Source: Micromonospora sp. RP3T
GTDB lineage: Bacteria; Actinomycetota; Actinomycetes; Mycobacteriales; Micromonosporaceae
Assembly: GCF_003027925.1 (NCBI RefSeq)
Contig: NZ_PYPS01000027.1
Span: 39,834 to 103,833 of the forward strand
Direction of reading: 5' to 3'
DNA: 64,000 nt
Position numbers and translations under genes: made by a program. Positions within the stretch are counted from its first letter, which is position 1. Each line of letters opens with the position of its first letter. The notes under the pieces were generated by a model. The model searched no databases and had not been told where the DNA came from. It was given only the letters and a program-made list of their open reading frames with translations. Below are positions 40,201-48,025 of the stretch, in pieces.

Positions 40201-41019
40201 TCAGTCCCGCATCAGCGCGTTGAGCGTGCCGTGGTCGAGCCCGCCGGCCAACGAGTCGTACGTCCCGGCGTCGAGCGCCTCGGTCGCCGCCCGCCGGACC
40301 ACCGCGTACGCCGCCCCGAAGACGGTCGACCCGAGGCTGATCCGGGCCACCCCGAGCCGGGCCAGCTCGGCAACCGCCGGGGCACCCGGCCTGACCAGCA
40401 CGTTCAGCGGGGCGGGGAGCGCCGCTACCAGCGCCGCGATGGTCTCCGGATCGACCGTCCCCGGCACGAAGACGCCGTCCGCGCCGGCAGCCAGGTACGC
40501 CTCGGCCCGCGCCACCGTCTCCGGCACACCGCCGACGCCGCGCAGGAACGTGTCGACGCGCGCGTTGACGTAGAGCGGGATGTCGGCGCGGTCCGCGGCG
40601 GCGCGGACCGCGACCAGGCGGGCGCACTGCTCGTCGACCGGGCGCAGGGGCGGGCCGGCGTCGTACCGGGCGTCCTCGATGTTCACGCCCACCGCGCCGG
40701 CCGCGAGCACCGCGGCCACCGTTGCGGCCACCTCGTCGGGAGTGTCGCCGTACCCGGATTCGATGTCGGCGGTGACCGGCAGGGGCACCGCGGCGGCGAC
40801 CCGGTGGATCACGTCGACGGCGGTCTCGCGGGTGAGCGCGTCGCCGTCCGGCGCGCCCCGGCTCCACGCCACACCGGCGCTGGTGGTGGCGACCGCGCGG
40901 GCGCCGGCCGCGGCCACGATCCGGGCGCTCGCCGCGTCCCAGGCGTTGACCAGCACCAACGGCTCACCGGGCACGTGCAGGCTGCGGAATTGCTGGGCTC
41001 GGGTCTGCTGTTCGTTCAC
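40201..41019 (-). CDS. isocitrate lyase/PEP mutase-family enzyme
   Basis: 272 residues, TIM barrel of the PEP mutase/isocitrate lyase superfamily: LVNAWDAASARIV, ATTSAGVAWSRGAPDGD, DIESGYG and NIEDARYD (Mg-binding acidic residues), NARVDTF. The active-site Cys loop of isocitrate lyase is absent, so it may be a carboxyphosphonoenolpyruvate mutase- or oxaloacetase-like C-C or P-C lyase. I start it at GTG 41019; a longer frame runs into the tRNA gene and is rejected. Confidence 0.85.
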   Translation of the reverse strand: MNEQQTRAQQFRSLHVPGEPLVLVNAWDAASARIVAAAGARAVATTSAGVAWSRGAPDGDALTRETAVDVIHRVAAAVPLPVTADIESGYGDTPDEVAATVAAVLAAGAVGVNIEDARYDAGPPLRPVDEQCARLVAVRAAADRADIPLYVNARVDTFLRGVGGVPETVARAEAYLAAGADGVFVPGTVDPETIAALVAALPAPLNVLVRPGAPAVAELARLGVARISLGSTVFGAAYAVVRRAATEALDAGTYDSLAGGLDHGTLNALMRD

Positions 41020-41109
41020 CGGGCCAGTCTCGGCCACGCGGGGCGTTCCCGGTGCCCCGCACCCGACGAGAAAGGCCGTGTCGAGTGATCGACACGGCCT
41101 TTCCGATGG

Positions 41110-41181
41110 TGGGCGATACTGGGTTTGAACCAGTGACCTCTTCCGTGTCAAGGAAGCGCGCTCCCACTGCGCCAATCGCCC
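41110..41181 (-). tRNA. tRNA-Val (GAC), second copy
   Basis: 72 nt, base-for-base the same as 39561-39632. First gene in the order Val-Cys-Gly along the window. Confidence 0.95.
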
Positions 41182-41194
41182 TCGTCAACTGCCG

Positions 41195-41265
41195 AGGTGG
41201 AGACGGGATTTGAACCCGTGTACACGGCTTTGCAGGCCGTTGCCTCGCCTCTCGGCCACTCCACC
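41195..41265 (-). tRNA. tRNA-Cys (GCA)
   Basis: 71 nt; acceptor GGTGGAG/CTCCACC, anticodon loop CTGCAAA, T-loop GGTTCAAATCC. Only copy in the window. Confidence 0.95.
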
Positions 41266-41300
41266 GAGGTTGCCCCCGAACTGCGTGGCGGCATTCTCCG

Positions 41301-41373
41301 AGCGGACGACGGGATTCGAACCCGCGACCCTCACCTTGGCAAGGTGATGCGCTACCAGCTGCGCTACGTCCGC
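41301..41373 (-). tRNA. tRNA-Gly (GCC), second copy
   Basis: 73 nt, identical to 39646-39718. The gap 41374-41634 that follows (about 260 bp) holds no gene I can support. Confidence 0.95.
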
Positions 41374-41634
41374 ACGCCCCCGGCGTTTCCCGGTGACGGA
41401 TGAGAACTTTAGCCGAGCGAGGGAACGTTGCCAAATCGGATCCCCGTTCCCGGCGCGTCCGGGATGAGTGCTGCGCGATCTCCGGCAGGCATCCTAGGAG
41501 CCTGGGTGGGAGCCGGTGGGTCGATCACAGGTACGCCCACCTGCGGTTCCTGGCCACCGGCAGAGTGTCTACCTTCCGACTGTCCCATCGCCGACCGGCC
41601 GCTCCGGTAACTCCTCGTGGTCATCCGGATGGGC

Positions 41635-41646
41635 TACCGTAACGGC
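41635..41646 (+). promoter_or_regulatory. leaderless -10 of TetR gene
   Basis: TACCGT at 41635-41640, six bases before GTG 41647; no ribosome-binding site. Decides the start over upstream GTG 41617 and ATG 41629. Confidence 0.45.
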
Positions 41647-42249
41647 GTGACGAGACGAGCCGCCGAGATCCGCCTGGACGCGCTGCTGCGCACGGCCTGC
41701 GAGGTGATCGCGGAACGAGGGCTCGCCAACACGCGCACCGCCGACGTGGCGGAGGCCGCCGGGGTCAGCCAGGCGCTGGTCTTCTACCACTTCGCCACCA
41801 AGGACCGGCTGCTCGCGCAGGCGTTCGCGTACGCGGTCGAGCAGGATCTGGCCCGCCTGGACGCGGTGCTCCGCTCCGCCGCGCCTCCGCTGGCGAAGCT
41901 ACGCCGGATGCTGCGCCTCTACGCGCCGACCGGCCGCGCCGCCTCCTGGTCGATCTGGATCGACGGCTGGTCCGAGTCGCTGCGGACGCCGGAGTTGGAG
42001 AAGCTCTCCCGCCGCCTCGACCTGCGCTGGCGGCAGGACCTGGCGACGGTGATCGCCGACGGGGTCGCCGACGGCACCTTCACCTGCCCCGACCCGGCCG
42101 GCGCGGCCTGGCGGATCAGCGCCGTCATGGACGGCCTGGCGGTGCAGCTCTCGGTGCACGAACGGGTGATCACCCGCCGGCAGATCGCCGAGTGGATCCG
42201 TCTGGTCGCCGCCCGCGAGCTGAGCCTGGAGCCCGGCCAACTGGACTGA
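41647..42249 (+). CDS. TetR-family regulator next to alkane monooxygenase
   Basis: 200 residues. N-terminal helix-turn-helix (LLRTACEVIAERGLANTRT, AAGVSQALVFYHFATKDRLL) and a BetI-like ligand domain with SWSIWIDGWSESLRTPEL. Convergent with alkB, with a strong hairpin between the stops. TetR regulators near alkB commonly sense fatty acids and repress alkane oxidation; the AT-rich palindrome upstream of alkB is a candidate target. Confidence 0.88.
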   Translation: MTRRAAEIRLDALLRTACEVIAERGLANTRTADVAEAAGVSQALVFYHFATKDRLLAQAFAYAVEQDLARLDAVLRSAAPPLAKLRRMLRLYAPTGRAASWSIWIDGWSESLRTPELEKLSRRLDLRWRQDLATVIADGVADGTFTCPDPAGAAWRISAVMDGLAVQLSVHERVITRRQIAEWIRLVAARELSLEPGQLD

Positions 42250-42272
42250 TCCGGCACCGGCCCGGCAACAGA

Positions 42273-42345
42273 CCCGGCCGGCTGGACGGCAGCCGGCACC
42301 AGGCCCGGCCGGCTGGACGGGAGCCGGCACCGGGCCCGGCCGTCC
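42273..42345. repeat. 31-bp tandem repeat, two and a third copies
   Basis: Units at 42273-42303 and 42304-42334 differ at two or three bases; a third partial copy (CCCGGCCGTCC) at 42335-42345 forms part of the terminator stem. Non-coding. Confidence 0.75.
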
Positions 42346-42374
42346 ACCAGGGGGTGCGGGACGGCCGGGCCCGG
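42330..42374. terminator. 16-bp perfect hairpin between convergent TetR and alkB
   Basis: CCGGGCCCGGCCGTCC (42330-42345) and GGACGGCCGGGCCCGG (42359-42374), 13-base loop, just before the alkB stop. Confidence 0.85.
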
Positions 42375-42377
42375 AGT

Positions 42378-43550
42378 TCAGCCGGCGGACGGCTCCGCGG
42401 CACCGGTCCGGGCCAGGCGGGCCCGCACCCGGTCCCGGGCCGGCGGGTGGACGTTCGCGGCGGACAGGTCGCCCCGGTAGTGGGCCAGCACGCGGTGGTC
42501 CATCACCCGCCGCCAGACCGGCGGCACCAGCGCGGCGACCACCATGGTGGCGTAGCCGGCCGGCAGTTGCGGCGAGGCGTCGAAGCTGCGCAGCGCCTGG
42601 TACCGGCGCAGCGGATTGGCGTGGTGGTCGCTGTGCCGCTGGAGCTGGAACAGGAACACGTTGGTCACGACCCGGTCGCTGTTCCAGCTGTGCCGGGGAT
42701 CGACCTTCTCGTAGCGGCCGGCGGCGGTGCGCTGCCGGGCCAGGCCGTAGTGTTCCAGGTAGTTGACGGCCTCCAGCAGGGAGAAGCCGACCACCGCCTG
42801 GAGCACGAGGAAGACCAGCACGCCGGGCCCGAACACCGTCGCCAGCACGGCGAAGAGCAGCACGGTCAGGACCCAGGCGTTGAGCACGTCGTTGCGCCAG
42901 GTCCACGGGCTGCGCCCGCGCAGCCGGAAGCGGCCGGCCTCCAACCGCCAGGCCGAGCGCAGGCTGCCGGCGACGGTACGCGGCCAGAACGCCCAGAACG
43001 ACTCGCCGAGGCGCGAGCTGGCCGGGTCCTCGGGCGTGGCGACGCGGGTGTGGTGGCCCCGGTTGTGCTCGACGTGGAAGTGCCCGTACCCGGTCGGCGC
43101 CAGCGCGATCTTCGACAGCCGGCGTTCCGTCCGCTCCCGCTTGTGCCCCAGCTCGTGGGCGGTGTTGATGGCGATGCCGTCGACCACCCCGACGGTGGCG
43201 ACCAGGCCGGCGGCGGCCGGCCAGGAGAGCCGGCCGCCGGCCCACACCGCGCAGCACAGCACCAGGGCCGCGTACTGGGCGGGCAGGTAGAGGTAGGTGA
43301 GCCAGCGGTAGTAGCCGTCGGCCTGCAACGCCGGCACCGCCGCCTCGGGCGGGTTCGCCCGGTCGTCGCCGATCATCAGGTCGACGAGCGGGATGGCGAC
43401 GAAGACCACCGCCGGGGTGAGCCACCAGGCCCAGCCGGACCCGGTGGCGTGCCAGAGCGACCAGGCCAGGAACGGCAGCGCCGGCACGAGCAGCGCGAGC
43501 GGCCAGAGCGGCCTGCGGGGGTCCCGCCACGGAACGGTGTCGGTACGCAT
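42378..43550 (-). CDS. alkB: alkane 1-monooxygenase
   Basis: 390-residue integral membrane di-iron hydroxylase. Histidine boxes HELGH (132-136), EHNRGHH (161-167), NYLEHYG (263-269) and LQRHSDHH (303-310) are all present; about six helices. It converts n-alkanes (or related chains) to 1-alkanols with O2 and electrons from rubredoxin. No rubredoxin or rubredoxin reductase gene adjoins it, unlike many alkB loci, so electrons must come from elsewhere. An AT-rich palindrome upstream and a convergent TetR suggest tight control. Confidence 0.95.
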   Translation of the reverse strand: MRTDTVPWRDPRRPLWPLALLVPALPFLAWSLWHATGSGWAWWLTPAVVFVAIPLVDLMIGDDRANPPEAAVPALQADGYYRWLTYLYLPAQYAALVLCCAVWAGGRLSWPAAAGLVATVGVVDGIAINTAHELGHKRERTERRLSKIALAPTGYGHFHVEHNRGHHTRVATPEDPASSRLGESFWAFWPRTVAGSLRSAWRLEAGRFRLRGRSPWTWRNDVLNAWVLTVLLFAVLATVFGPGVLVFLVLQAVVGFSLLEAVNYLEHYGLARQRTAAGRYEKVDPRHSWNSDRVVTNVFLFQLQRHSDHHANPLRRYQALRSFDASPQLPAGYATMVVAALVPPVWRRVMDHRVLAHYRGDLSAANVHPPARDRVRARLARTGAAEPSAG

Positions 43551-43603
43551 CGTCGGACTCCGATCGGTTGCTCCTGACCCGACTGTGTCAGCCGCCAGCG
43601 TGT

Positions 43604-43628
43604 TTTACAAGAGAAAAGTTTTTGTAAA
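43604..43628. promoter_or_regulatory. AT-rich palindromic operator upstream of alkB
   Basis: TTTACAA (43604-43610) and TTGTAAA (43622-43628) are exact inverted arms 11 bp apart, 54 bp upstream of the alkB start. Composition contrasts sharply with the genome. Likely TetR-type operator over the alkB promoter. The rest of the gap 43551-43835 shows no gene. Confidence 0.65.
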
Positions 43629-43835
43629 GCGAGCCACCCCTACCAACCCCTGCCTTCAGTGACTGCCACCTATGCGCACGGTTATCGTGAATCATCCTCA
43701 TCACAGCGTTCTCCGGCCTCCACCCCCGGCCGGCCCCCTCCCGCACGCCCGCGCCGGCGGTCCGCAACGAACCCGCCGCGCCGGTGGCCCCGGTGGCGCA
43801 CGTCCGCCACGGAACGACGAACGGAGATCACGCGC

Positions 43836-45194
43836 ATGTCGTCGCAGACCCCCGGCTCCCCCGAGCTGACCGTGGTGATGCCGACCTACCAGGATCCGCA
43901 CTGCCTGGAACTGACCCTGCGGGCGCTGGCCCGCCAGACGCTGTCACCGGACCGCTTCGAGGTCGTCGTGGTGCGCGACGGCGGATCGTCCGACGGCTAC
44001 CCGGAGGCGCTGGCCGCCGGCGCCGGCCTGCGCCTGCGACTGATCGAGCTGGCCGAGCGCCGGGGCCGCTCCGGCGTGCGCAACGAGGGCGTACGACACG
44101 CCGCCACGGACCTGATCGTCTTCCTCGACGCCGACTCCTGGTCGATGCCCGACCTGCTGGAGCGGCACCTGACCCACCACCGCACGCCGGGTGCCGCCCC
44201 GGTGCTGATCGGCCGCCGGGACGACATCGGCCTGGCCCACCTGCCCGCCGTGCTGCGCGACGAACCGGCGGCGATCCCCCGCCTCTCGCCGTACGCCGGC
44301 GACATGCGCTTTCCCCCCGACGGCGTGCCGGACGAGCGCCGGGACTGGCTGGCGGTCGGCTGGACCGTCGCCTACACGCACAACATCTCGCTGCCCCGTG
44401 AGCTGTTCGACCGGGTCGGCGGCTTCCGCGAGGAGTTCGCGCTCAGCTACGGCATGGAGGACATCGAGCTGTTCTACCGGGTCGACCAGGCCGGGGCGAC
44501 GTTCGGGTACGACGACGACGCCCGCGTCGTCCACCTGCCGCACCACCGCAACATGGGCCGCAACTGGGCCGAGATGATGGCCAACACCCGGTCGATCATG
44601 GCGCTCTACCCCTGCCTGGAGTGGGAGTTCCTCAGCGTCATCGTGGGCCCGGAGGCGGTCAAGCGGATCCTGTTCTTCCGCTCCCTGGTCCGCGCGTCCG
44701 TCACGGCCGCGACGTGTGCCATCGGCCCCGCCGTGACGAGGCTCGCCGACCGGCTGCCCGGCCCGCGGGTGCTCTGGGTGGGCAGCGGCAGCGCCGACGC
44801 CGGGCTGCCCCCGGAGGCGTTGACGTTCGACCACGCTGCGCCGGTCGGGCCGACCAACTTCCACCTGATCGGCCTCGCCCCGCCGCTGCCGCCGGGCAGC
44901 CTCGACGCGGTGGTCAGCGTGGACTTCTGGCGCTACCTGCTCTGGCCGGAGCTGTGCCAGTTCGTCAACGCGTCGCTGCTGCTGTCCGGCGAGGTGCACC
45001 TGGTCGCCACCGACGAGAGCGCGCCGGAGATGTGCGCCGTCGACCCGGAGTCGCTGGCGTACCTGCACCGGTCACTGGCGGCCGAGTTCACCGTCGACCG
45101 GCAGGACGTGCCGGGCCTCGGCACGGTGCTGTCGCTGCGCCTCCGGTCCGCCGGCGCCGCGCCCGCGTACGCGCAGGCCGCAGCCGCCGGCTGA
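43836..45194 (+). CDS. GT2 glycosyltransferase with methyltransferase-like C-terminal domain
   Basis: 452 residues. N-terminal GT-A domain of family 2 (~10-270): TVVMPTYQDPHCLELTLRAL, VVVRDGGSSDG, FLDADSW (DxD-like), GMEDIELFYR (acceptor-side ED). The C-terminal part (~320-440) reads like a degenerate SAM-methyltransferase: RVLWVGSGSADAG, LDAVVSVDFWRYLLWPELCQF, SGEVHLVATDES. No membrane helix or signal peptide. Donor and acceptor unknown; no sugar cluster adjoins. ATG 43836 has GGAG about 12 bases upstream. The upstream open frame from 43659 looks non-coding. Confidence 0.8.
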   Translation: MSSQTPGSPELTVVMPTYQDPHCLELTLRALARQTLSPDRFEVVVVRDGGSSDGYPEALAAGAGLRLRLIELAERRGRSGVRNEGVRHAATDLIVFLDADSWSMPDLLERHLTHHRTPGAAPVLIGRRDDIGLAHLPAVLRDEPAAIPRLSPYAGDMRFPPDGVPDERRDWLAVGWTVAYTHNISLPRELFDRVGGFREEFALSYGMEDIELFYRVDQAGATFGYDDDARVVHLPHHRNMGRNWAEMMANTRSIMALYPCLEWEFLSVIVGPEAVKRILFFRSLVRASVTAATCAIGPAVTRLADRLPGPRVLWVGSGSADAGLPPEALTFDHAAPVGPTNFHLIGLAPPLPPGSLDAVVSVDFWRYLLWPELCQFVNASLLLSGEVHLVATDESAPEMCAVDPESLAYLHRSLAAEFTVDRQDVPGLGTVLSLRLRSAGAAPAYAQAAAAG

Positions 45195-45212
45195 GGCCGG
45201 TCAGCGCCGGCG

Positions 45213-46067
45213 TCACCGCCACCGTCGCGGGGTCCGTCGCCGTTCGAACGACGGCGCCGGGCCCCCGGCCGGACCACCGGTCGGCTCGCCGGCGGGGCCC
45301 AGCAGGCGTCGCATCCGCAGCAACAGCCCGGCCCCGAGGAAGAGCAGCAGGCCACCGAGCCCGAAGGCGGCCTGCACCACCCCGAAGCCGCCGGTCTCGG
45401 CGACCGGCCGCCCGGCCGCGCCCGGCAGCGGCGGCTCGACCACCGCCGCGTCGGTCGGCTCGTCCGCCGTCGGCTCCTCGGTGGGCGGCTCCTCGCTGGT
45501 CGGGTCGGTCGGCTCGGCGCTGGTCGGCGTCGGCTCCGGCGTCGGCTCGACCGCCTCGCCCACCACCTGGCGCGAGGCCGTCCGCCGGGCCAGCAGCCGC
45601 AACTGCGGGTCGTACGCCTCGGCGGCGATGCTGACCCGGCCGCGCCCCACGTCCTCGGCGAAGGCCACCCGGTAGCGCGCGGTCACCGTGCGCCCCGGGC
45701 AGAGCACCCCCGGGTCCAGCTCCCGGTCGGTCAGTCGCGCGGTGTCCCCCTCGGTGCGGATCTCCAGCGGAAACGAGCCGGTCTCCTCCACCCGGTCCAC
45801 CTTCACCTGGTCCAGCCGCAGGCCCTGCACCTGCAGCAGCATCGACCAGCGCACCTTGACGCAGTCGGAGCGCGCGCCCCGGTCGGACCGGGACACCACC
45901 GCCGAGAGCGTCTCCACCCGGTTGCCGCCGGTGAACTCGTCCGGCAGGCCGCTCAGCTCCGTGGAGAAGGCCGCCGCCGCCCCGGCCGGCGCGGCCCCGG
46001 CGAACCCGGAACCCGCCAGGCAGGTCAGCACCAGCCCGATCCGCAGCGCGTGCCGCCACCCGCTCAC
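45213..46067 (-). CDS. secreted surface protein with VAETG sorting-like motif
   Basis: 284 residues: signal peptide (1-~32), an extracellular beta-rich domain (~33-170) with two Cys pairs, a Pro/Thr/Glu linker (~173-220, 'EEPPTEEPTADEPTD'), then RPVAETGGF, a hydrophobic helix and RMRR. VAETG resembles the LAxTG motif of actinomycete class E sortases. Unlike typical substrates it carries about 35 further residues after the helix (GPAGEPTGGPAGG...RRRTPRRWR), so it may instead remain a membrane protein. No sortase gene in the window. Confidence 0.75.
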   Translation of the reverse strand: MSGWRHALRIGLVLTCLAGSGFAGAAPAGAAAAFSTELSGLPDEFTGGNRVETLSAVVSRSDRGARSDCVKVRWSMLLQVQGLRLDQVKVDRVEETGSFPLEIRTEGDTARLTDRELDPGVLCPGRTVTARYRVAFAEDVGRGRVSIAAEAYDPQLRLLARRTASRQVVGEAVEPTPEPTPTSAEPTDPTSEEPPTEEPTADEPTDAAVVEPPLPGAAGRPVAETGGFGVVQAAFGLGGLLLFLGAGLLLRMRRLLGPAGEPTGGPAGGPAPSFERRRTPRRWR

Positions 46068-46236
46068 CAGGCCTCCTCACCTCGGTCGGTCGTGTCCACC
46101 CGCAACGCTAGGAGCGGTCCCGGCCGGCCGGTAGACGGGCGTGTTCGCACCCAACGTCAACATCGGGGGGTCGTTTCACTGACAGTGGTGAACCGGTCAC
46201 GACCGCCCGCCGACACGCCCGGGACCGGCCGTGCGA

Positions 46237-46248
46237 CACAATCTCCGG
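46237..46248 (+). promoter_or_regulatory. leaderless -10 of methyltransferase gene
   Basis: CACAAT at 46237-46242, six bases before GTG 46249. Preferred over GTG 46231, which would include the -10. Confidence 0.4.
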
Positions 46249-46917
46249 GTGTCCGAGCTGTCCGCCGCCTTCGTCCGGCTGCACGCGCGTCTCGCCCCGG
46301 TCGCCTTCGTCCCCGAGGTGCGACTGCACCAGGCCGACGAGCCGATCGGCCTCTGGGAGCTGACCGAGGGCGAGTTCCGCAGCAGCCAGCCGCCGCCGTT
46401 CTGGGCCTTCGCCTGGGCCGGCGGGCAGGCGCTCGCCCGGTACGTGACCGACCATCCGGAGCTGGTCGCCGGCCGCCGGGTGCTCGACCTCGCCGCCGGC
46501 TCCGGCCTGGTCGCCATCGCCGCCGCCCGGGCCGGCGCCGCCGCTGTCCGGGCGGTCGAGGTGGACGAGCGGGCCGTCGCCGCCGTCGCGCTCAACGCCG
46601 AGGCCAACGGGGTACGCGTCGACGCCGAACTCGGCGACGTGCTCGACTCCGACGCCGGGGACGCCGAGGTGGTGCTGGCCGGCGACGTGTTCTACAGCGA
46701 GGCGATGGCCCGGCGGATGCTGCGCTTCCTGCTCCGGGCCGCCCGGTCCGGCGCGCGGGTGCTGGTGGGCGACCCGGACCGGGCGTTCCTGCCCCGCGAG
46801 CGCTTCCACCGGTTGGCCGGGTACGACGTGCCGGTGTCCGAGGCGCTGGAGAGCGTCCGGGTCAAGCACACCACCGTGTGGGAGCTGGACCCGAACCCGC
46901 CCGGCGCCCGCCGCTGA
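46249..46917 (+). CDS. class I methyltransferase, ETFB-lysine/METTL20-like
   Basis: 222 residues. SAM-binding VLDLAAGSGLVAIAAARAGA (split here as VLDLAAGSG...), acidic EVDERAV, GDVLDSDAGDAEVVLAGDVFYSEAMA and the N-terminal PEVRLHQADEPIGLWELTE with PPPFWAFAWAGGQALARY. This layout matches bacterial ETFB lysine methyltransferase-like proteins, which methylate electron-transfer flavoprotein or ribosomal protein lysines. Substrate inferred only from family. Followed by tandem repeats and a GGGGCCCC element. Confidence 0.85.
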   Translation: MSELSAAFVRLHARLAPVAFVPEVRLHQADEPIGLWELTEGEFRSSQPPPFWAFAWAGGQALARYVTDHPELVAGRRVLDLAAGSGLVAIAAARAGAAAVRAVEVDERAVAAVALNAEANGVRVDAELGDVLDSDAGDAEVVLAGDVFYSEAMARRMLRFLLRAARSGARVLVGDPDRAFLPRERFHRLAGYDVPVSEALESVRVKHTTVWELDPNPPGARR

Positions 46918-46919
46918 CG

Positions 46920-46967
46920 CCCCTGCCGCCAGCCGCCCCTGCCGCCAGCCGCCCCTGCCGCCAGCCA
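46920..46967. repeat. 16-bp tandem repeat, three copies
   Basis: CCCCTGCCGCCAGCCG at 46920, 46936 and 46952 (last base A in the third), with a partial fourth. Non-coding, directly after the methyltransferase stop. Confidence 0.85.
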
Positions 46968-46972
46968 CCCCT

Positions 46973-47025
46973 GTTAAGCGGGGCCCGCCTCTACCGGAGG
47001 CGTTAAGAAGGGGCCCCGCCTTACC
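46973..47025. repeat. GGGGCCCC repeat element with imperfect hairpin
   Basis: Contains GCGTTAAGAAGGGGCCCC then GCCTTACC (47000-47025), a 26-bp stretch found unchanged at 51356-51381. TAAGCGGGGCCC upstream allows a stem with GGGGCCCCGCCTTA. Possible terminator of the methyltransferase gene. Confidence 0.75.
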
Positions 47026-47080
47026 AAAGTGGGGGTGGGTGGGTGCCGTTCGGCGGCGGTGGGAGGTGCCTGCCGGCGCC

Positions 47081-47092
47081 TAGCGTCGGCGC
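47081..47092 (+). promoter_or_regulatory. leaderless -10 of ABC transporter operon
   Basis: TAGCGT at 47081-47086, six bases before ATG 47093. Confidence 0.45.
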
Positions 47093-48025
47093 ATGATCAC
47101 ACTTCGTGGGTTGACGAAACGGTTCGGCGGGGTGACCGCCGTCGACGACCTGACCGTCGAGATCCGCCCCGGCCAGGTGACCGGATTCCTCGGCCCGAAC
47201 GGCGCCGGCAAGTCCACCACCATGCGGATGGTGCTCGGCCTGGACCGGCCCACTTCCGGAGCGGCCCTGGTCAACGGGCGCGCGTACCGCACCCTGCGGC
47301 ACCCGCTGTACGAGGTCGGCGCGCTGCTCGACGCCACCGGCGTGCACCCGGCCCGCTCCGGCGTGGCGCACCTGCGGGCGATGGCGCGCAGCAACGGCGT
47401 ACCGGCCCGGCGGGTCGCCGAGGTGCTCGACCTGGTCGGTCTGGACACCCGGGCCGCCGGCAAGCCGGGTCGGGCGTTGTCGCTGGGGATGGGACAGCGG
47501 CTCGGCATCGCCGGCGCGCTGCTCGGTGACCCGCCGGTGCTGCTGCTCGACGAGCCGGTCAACGGCCTCGACCCGGACGGCGTGCGGTGGATCCGCGGGT
47601 TCACCCGCCGACTCGCCGACGAGGGACGCACCGTGCTGATCTCCAGCCATCTGATGAGCGAGATGCAGCAGACCGCCGACCGGGTGGTGGTGCTCGGCCG
47701 CGGCCGGCTGGTCGCCGACGCGCCGCTGGCCGAGCTGATCGCCACCCGGCCCGCCGCCTCGATCCGGGTACGTGGGCCGGAACCGGCCGCACTCGCCGCG
47801 CTCGGCGACCGGCTGGCCGCCGAGGGCGCGACCGTCACCGCCGGGCACGGCGGCCTCTCCGTCGCCGGCAGCACCGCCGACCGGGTCGGTGACCTGGCGT
47901 ACGAGCTGGGGGTGCGGCTGCACGAGCTGACCGCCGTCGCGCCCTCACTGGAAGAGGCGTTCCTGGAACTCACCGCCGCCAGCGTCGAGTACGTCGCCGG
48001 CCCGACCGGAGGCGAAACCCGATGA
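47093..48025 (+). CDS. ABC transporter ATP-binding protein
   Basis: 310 residues: Walker A GPNGAGKSTT, Q-loop region, signature LSLGMGQRL, Walker B VLLLDEPVNGLD, H-loop ISSHLMSE, then an extension (~215-310) typical of ABC-2 exporters of the drug/bacteriocin-resistance type. Forms a pump with the downstream permease, whose start overlaps its stop (ATGA). A convergent two-component system lies after the permease and may regulate it. Confidence 0.95.
   Translation: MITLRGLTKRFGGVTAVDDLTVEIRPGQVTGFLGPNGAGKSTTMRMVLGLDRPTSGAALVNGRAYRTLRHPLYEVGALLDATGVHPARSGVAHLRAMARSNGVPARRVAEVLDLVGLDTRAAGKPGRALSLGMGQRLGIAGALLGDPPVLLLDEPVNGLDPDGVRWIRGFTRRLADEGRTVLISSHLMSEMQQTADRVVVLGRGRLVADAPLAELIATRPAASIRVRGPEPAALAALGDRLAAEGATVTAGHGGLSVAGSTADRVGDLAYELGVRLHELTAVAPSLEEAFLELTAASVEYVAGPTGGETR

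Noticed and set aside
40201..41175. Longer PEP-mutase frame starting at 41175
   Set aside because: The extra part runs through the tRNA-Val gene, so translation there is not credible.
31431..45194. Secondary-metabolite gene cluster around the SARP regulator
   Set aside because: No synthase, carrier protein or tailoring set nearby; the glycosyltransferase and epimerase are isolated genes.
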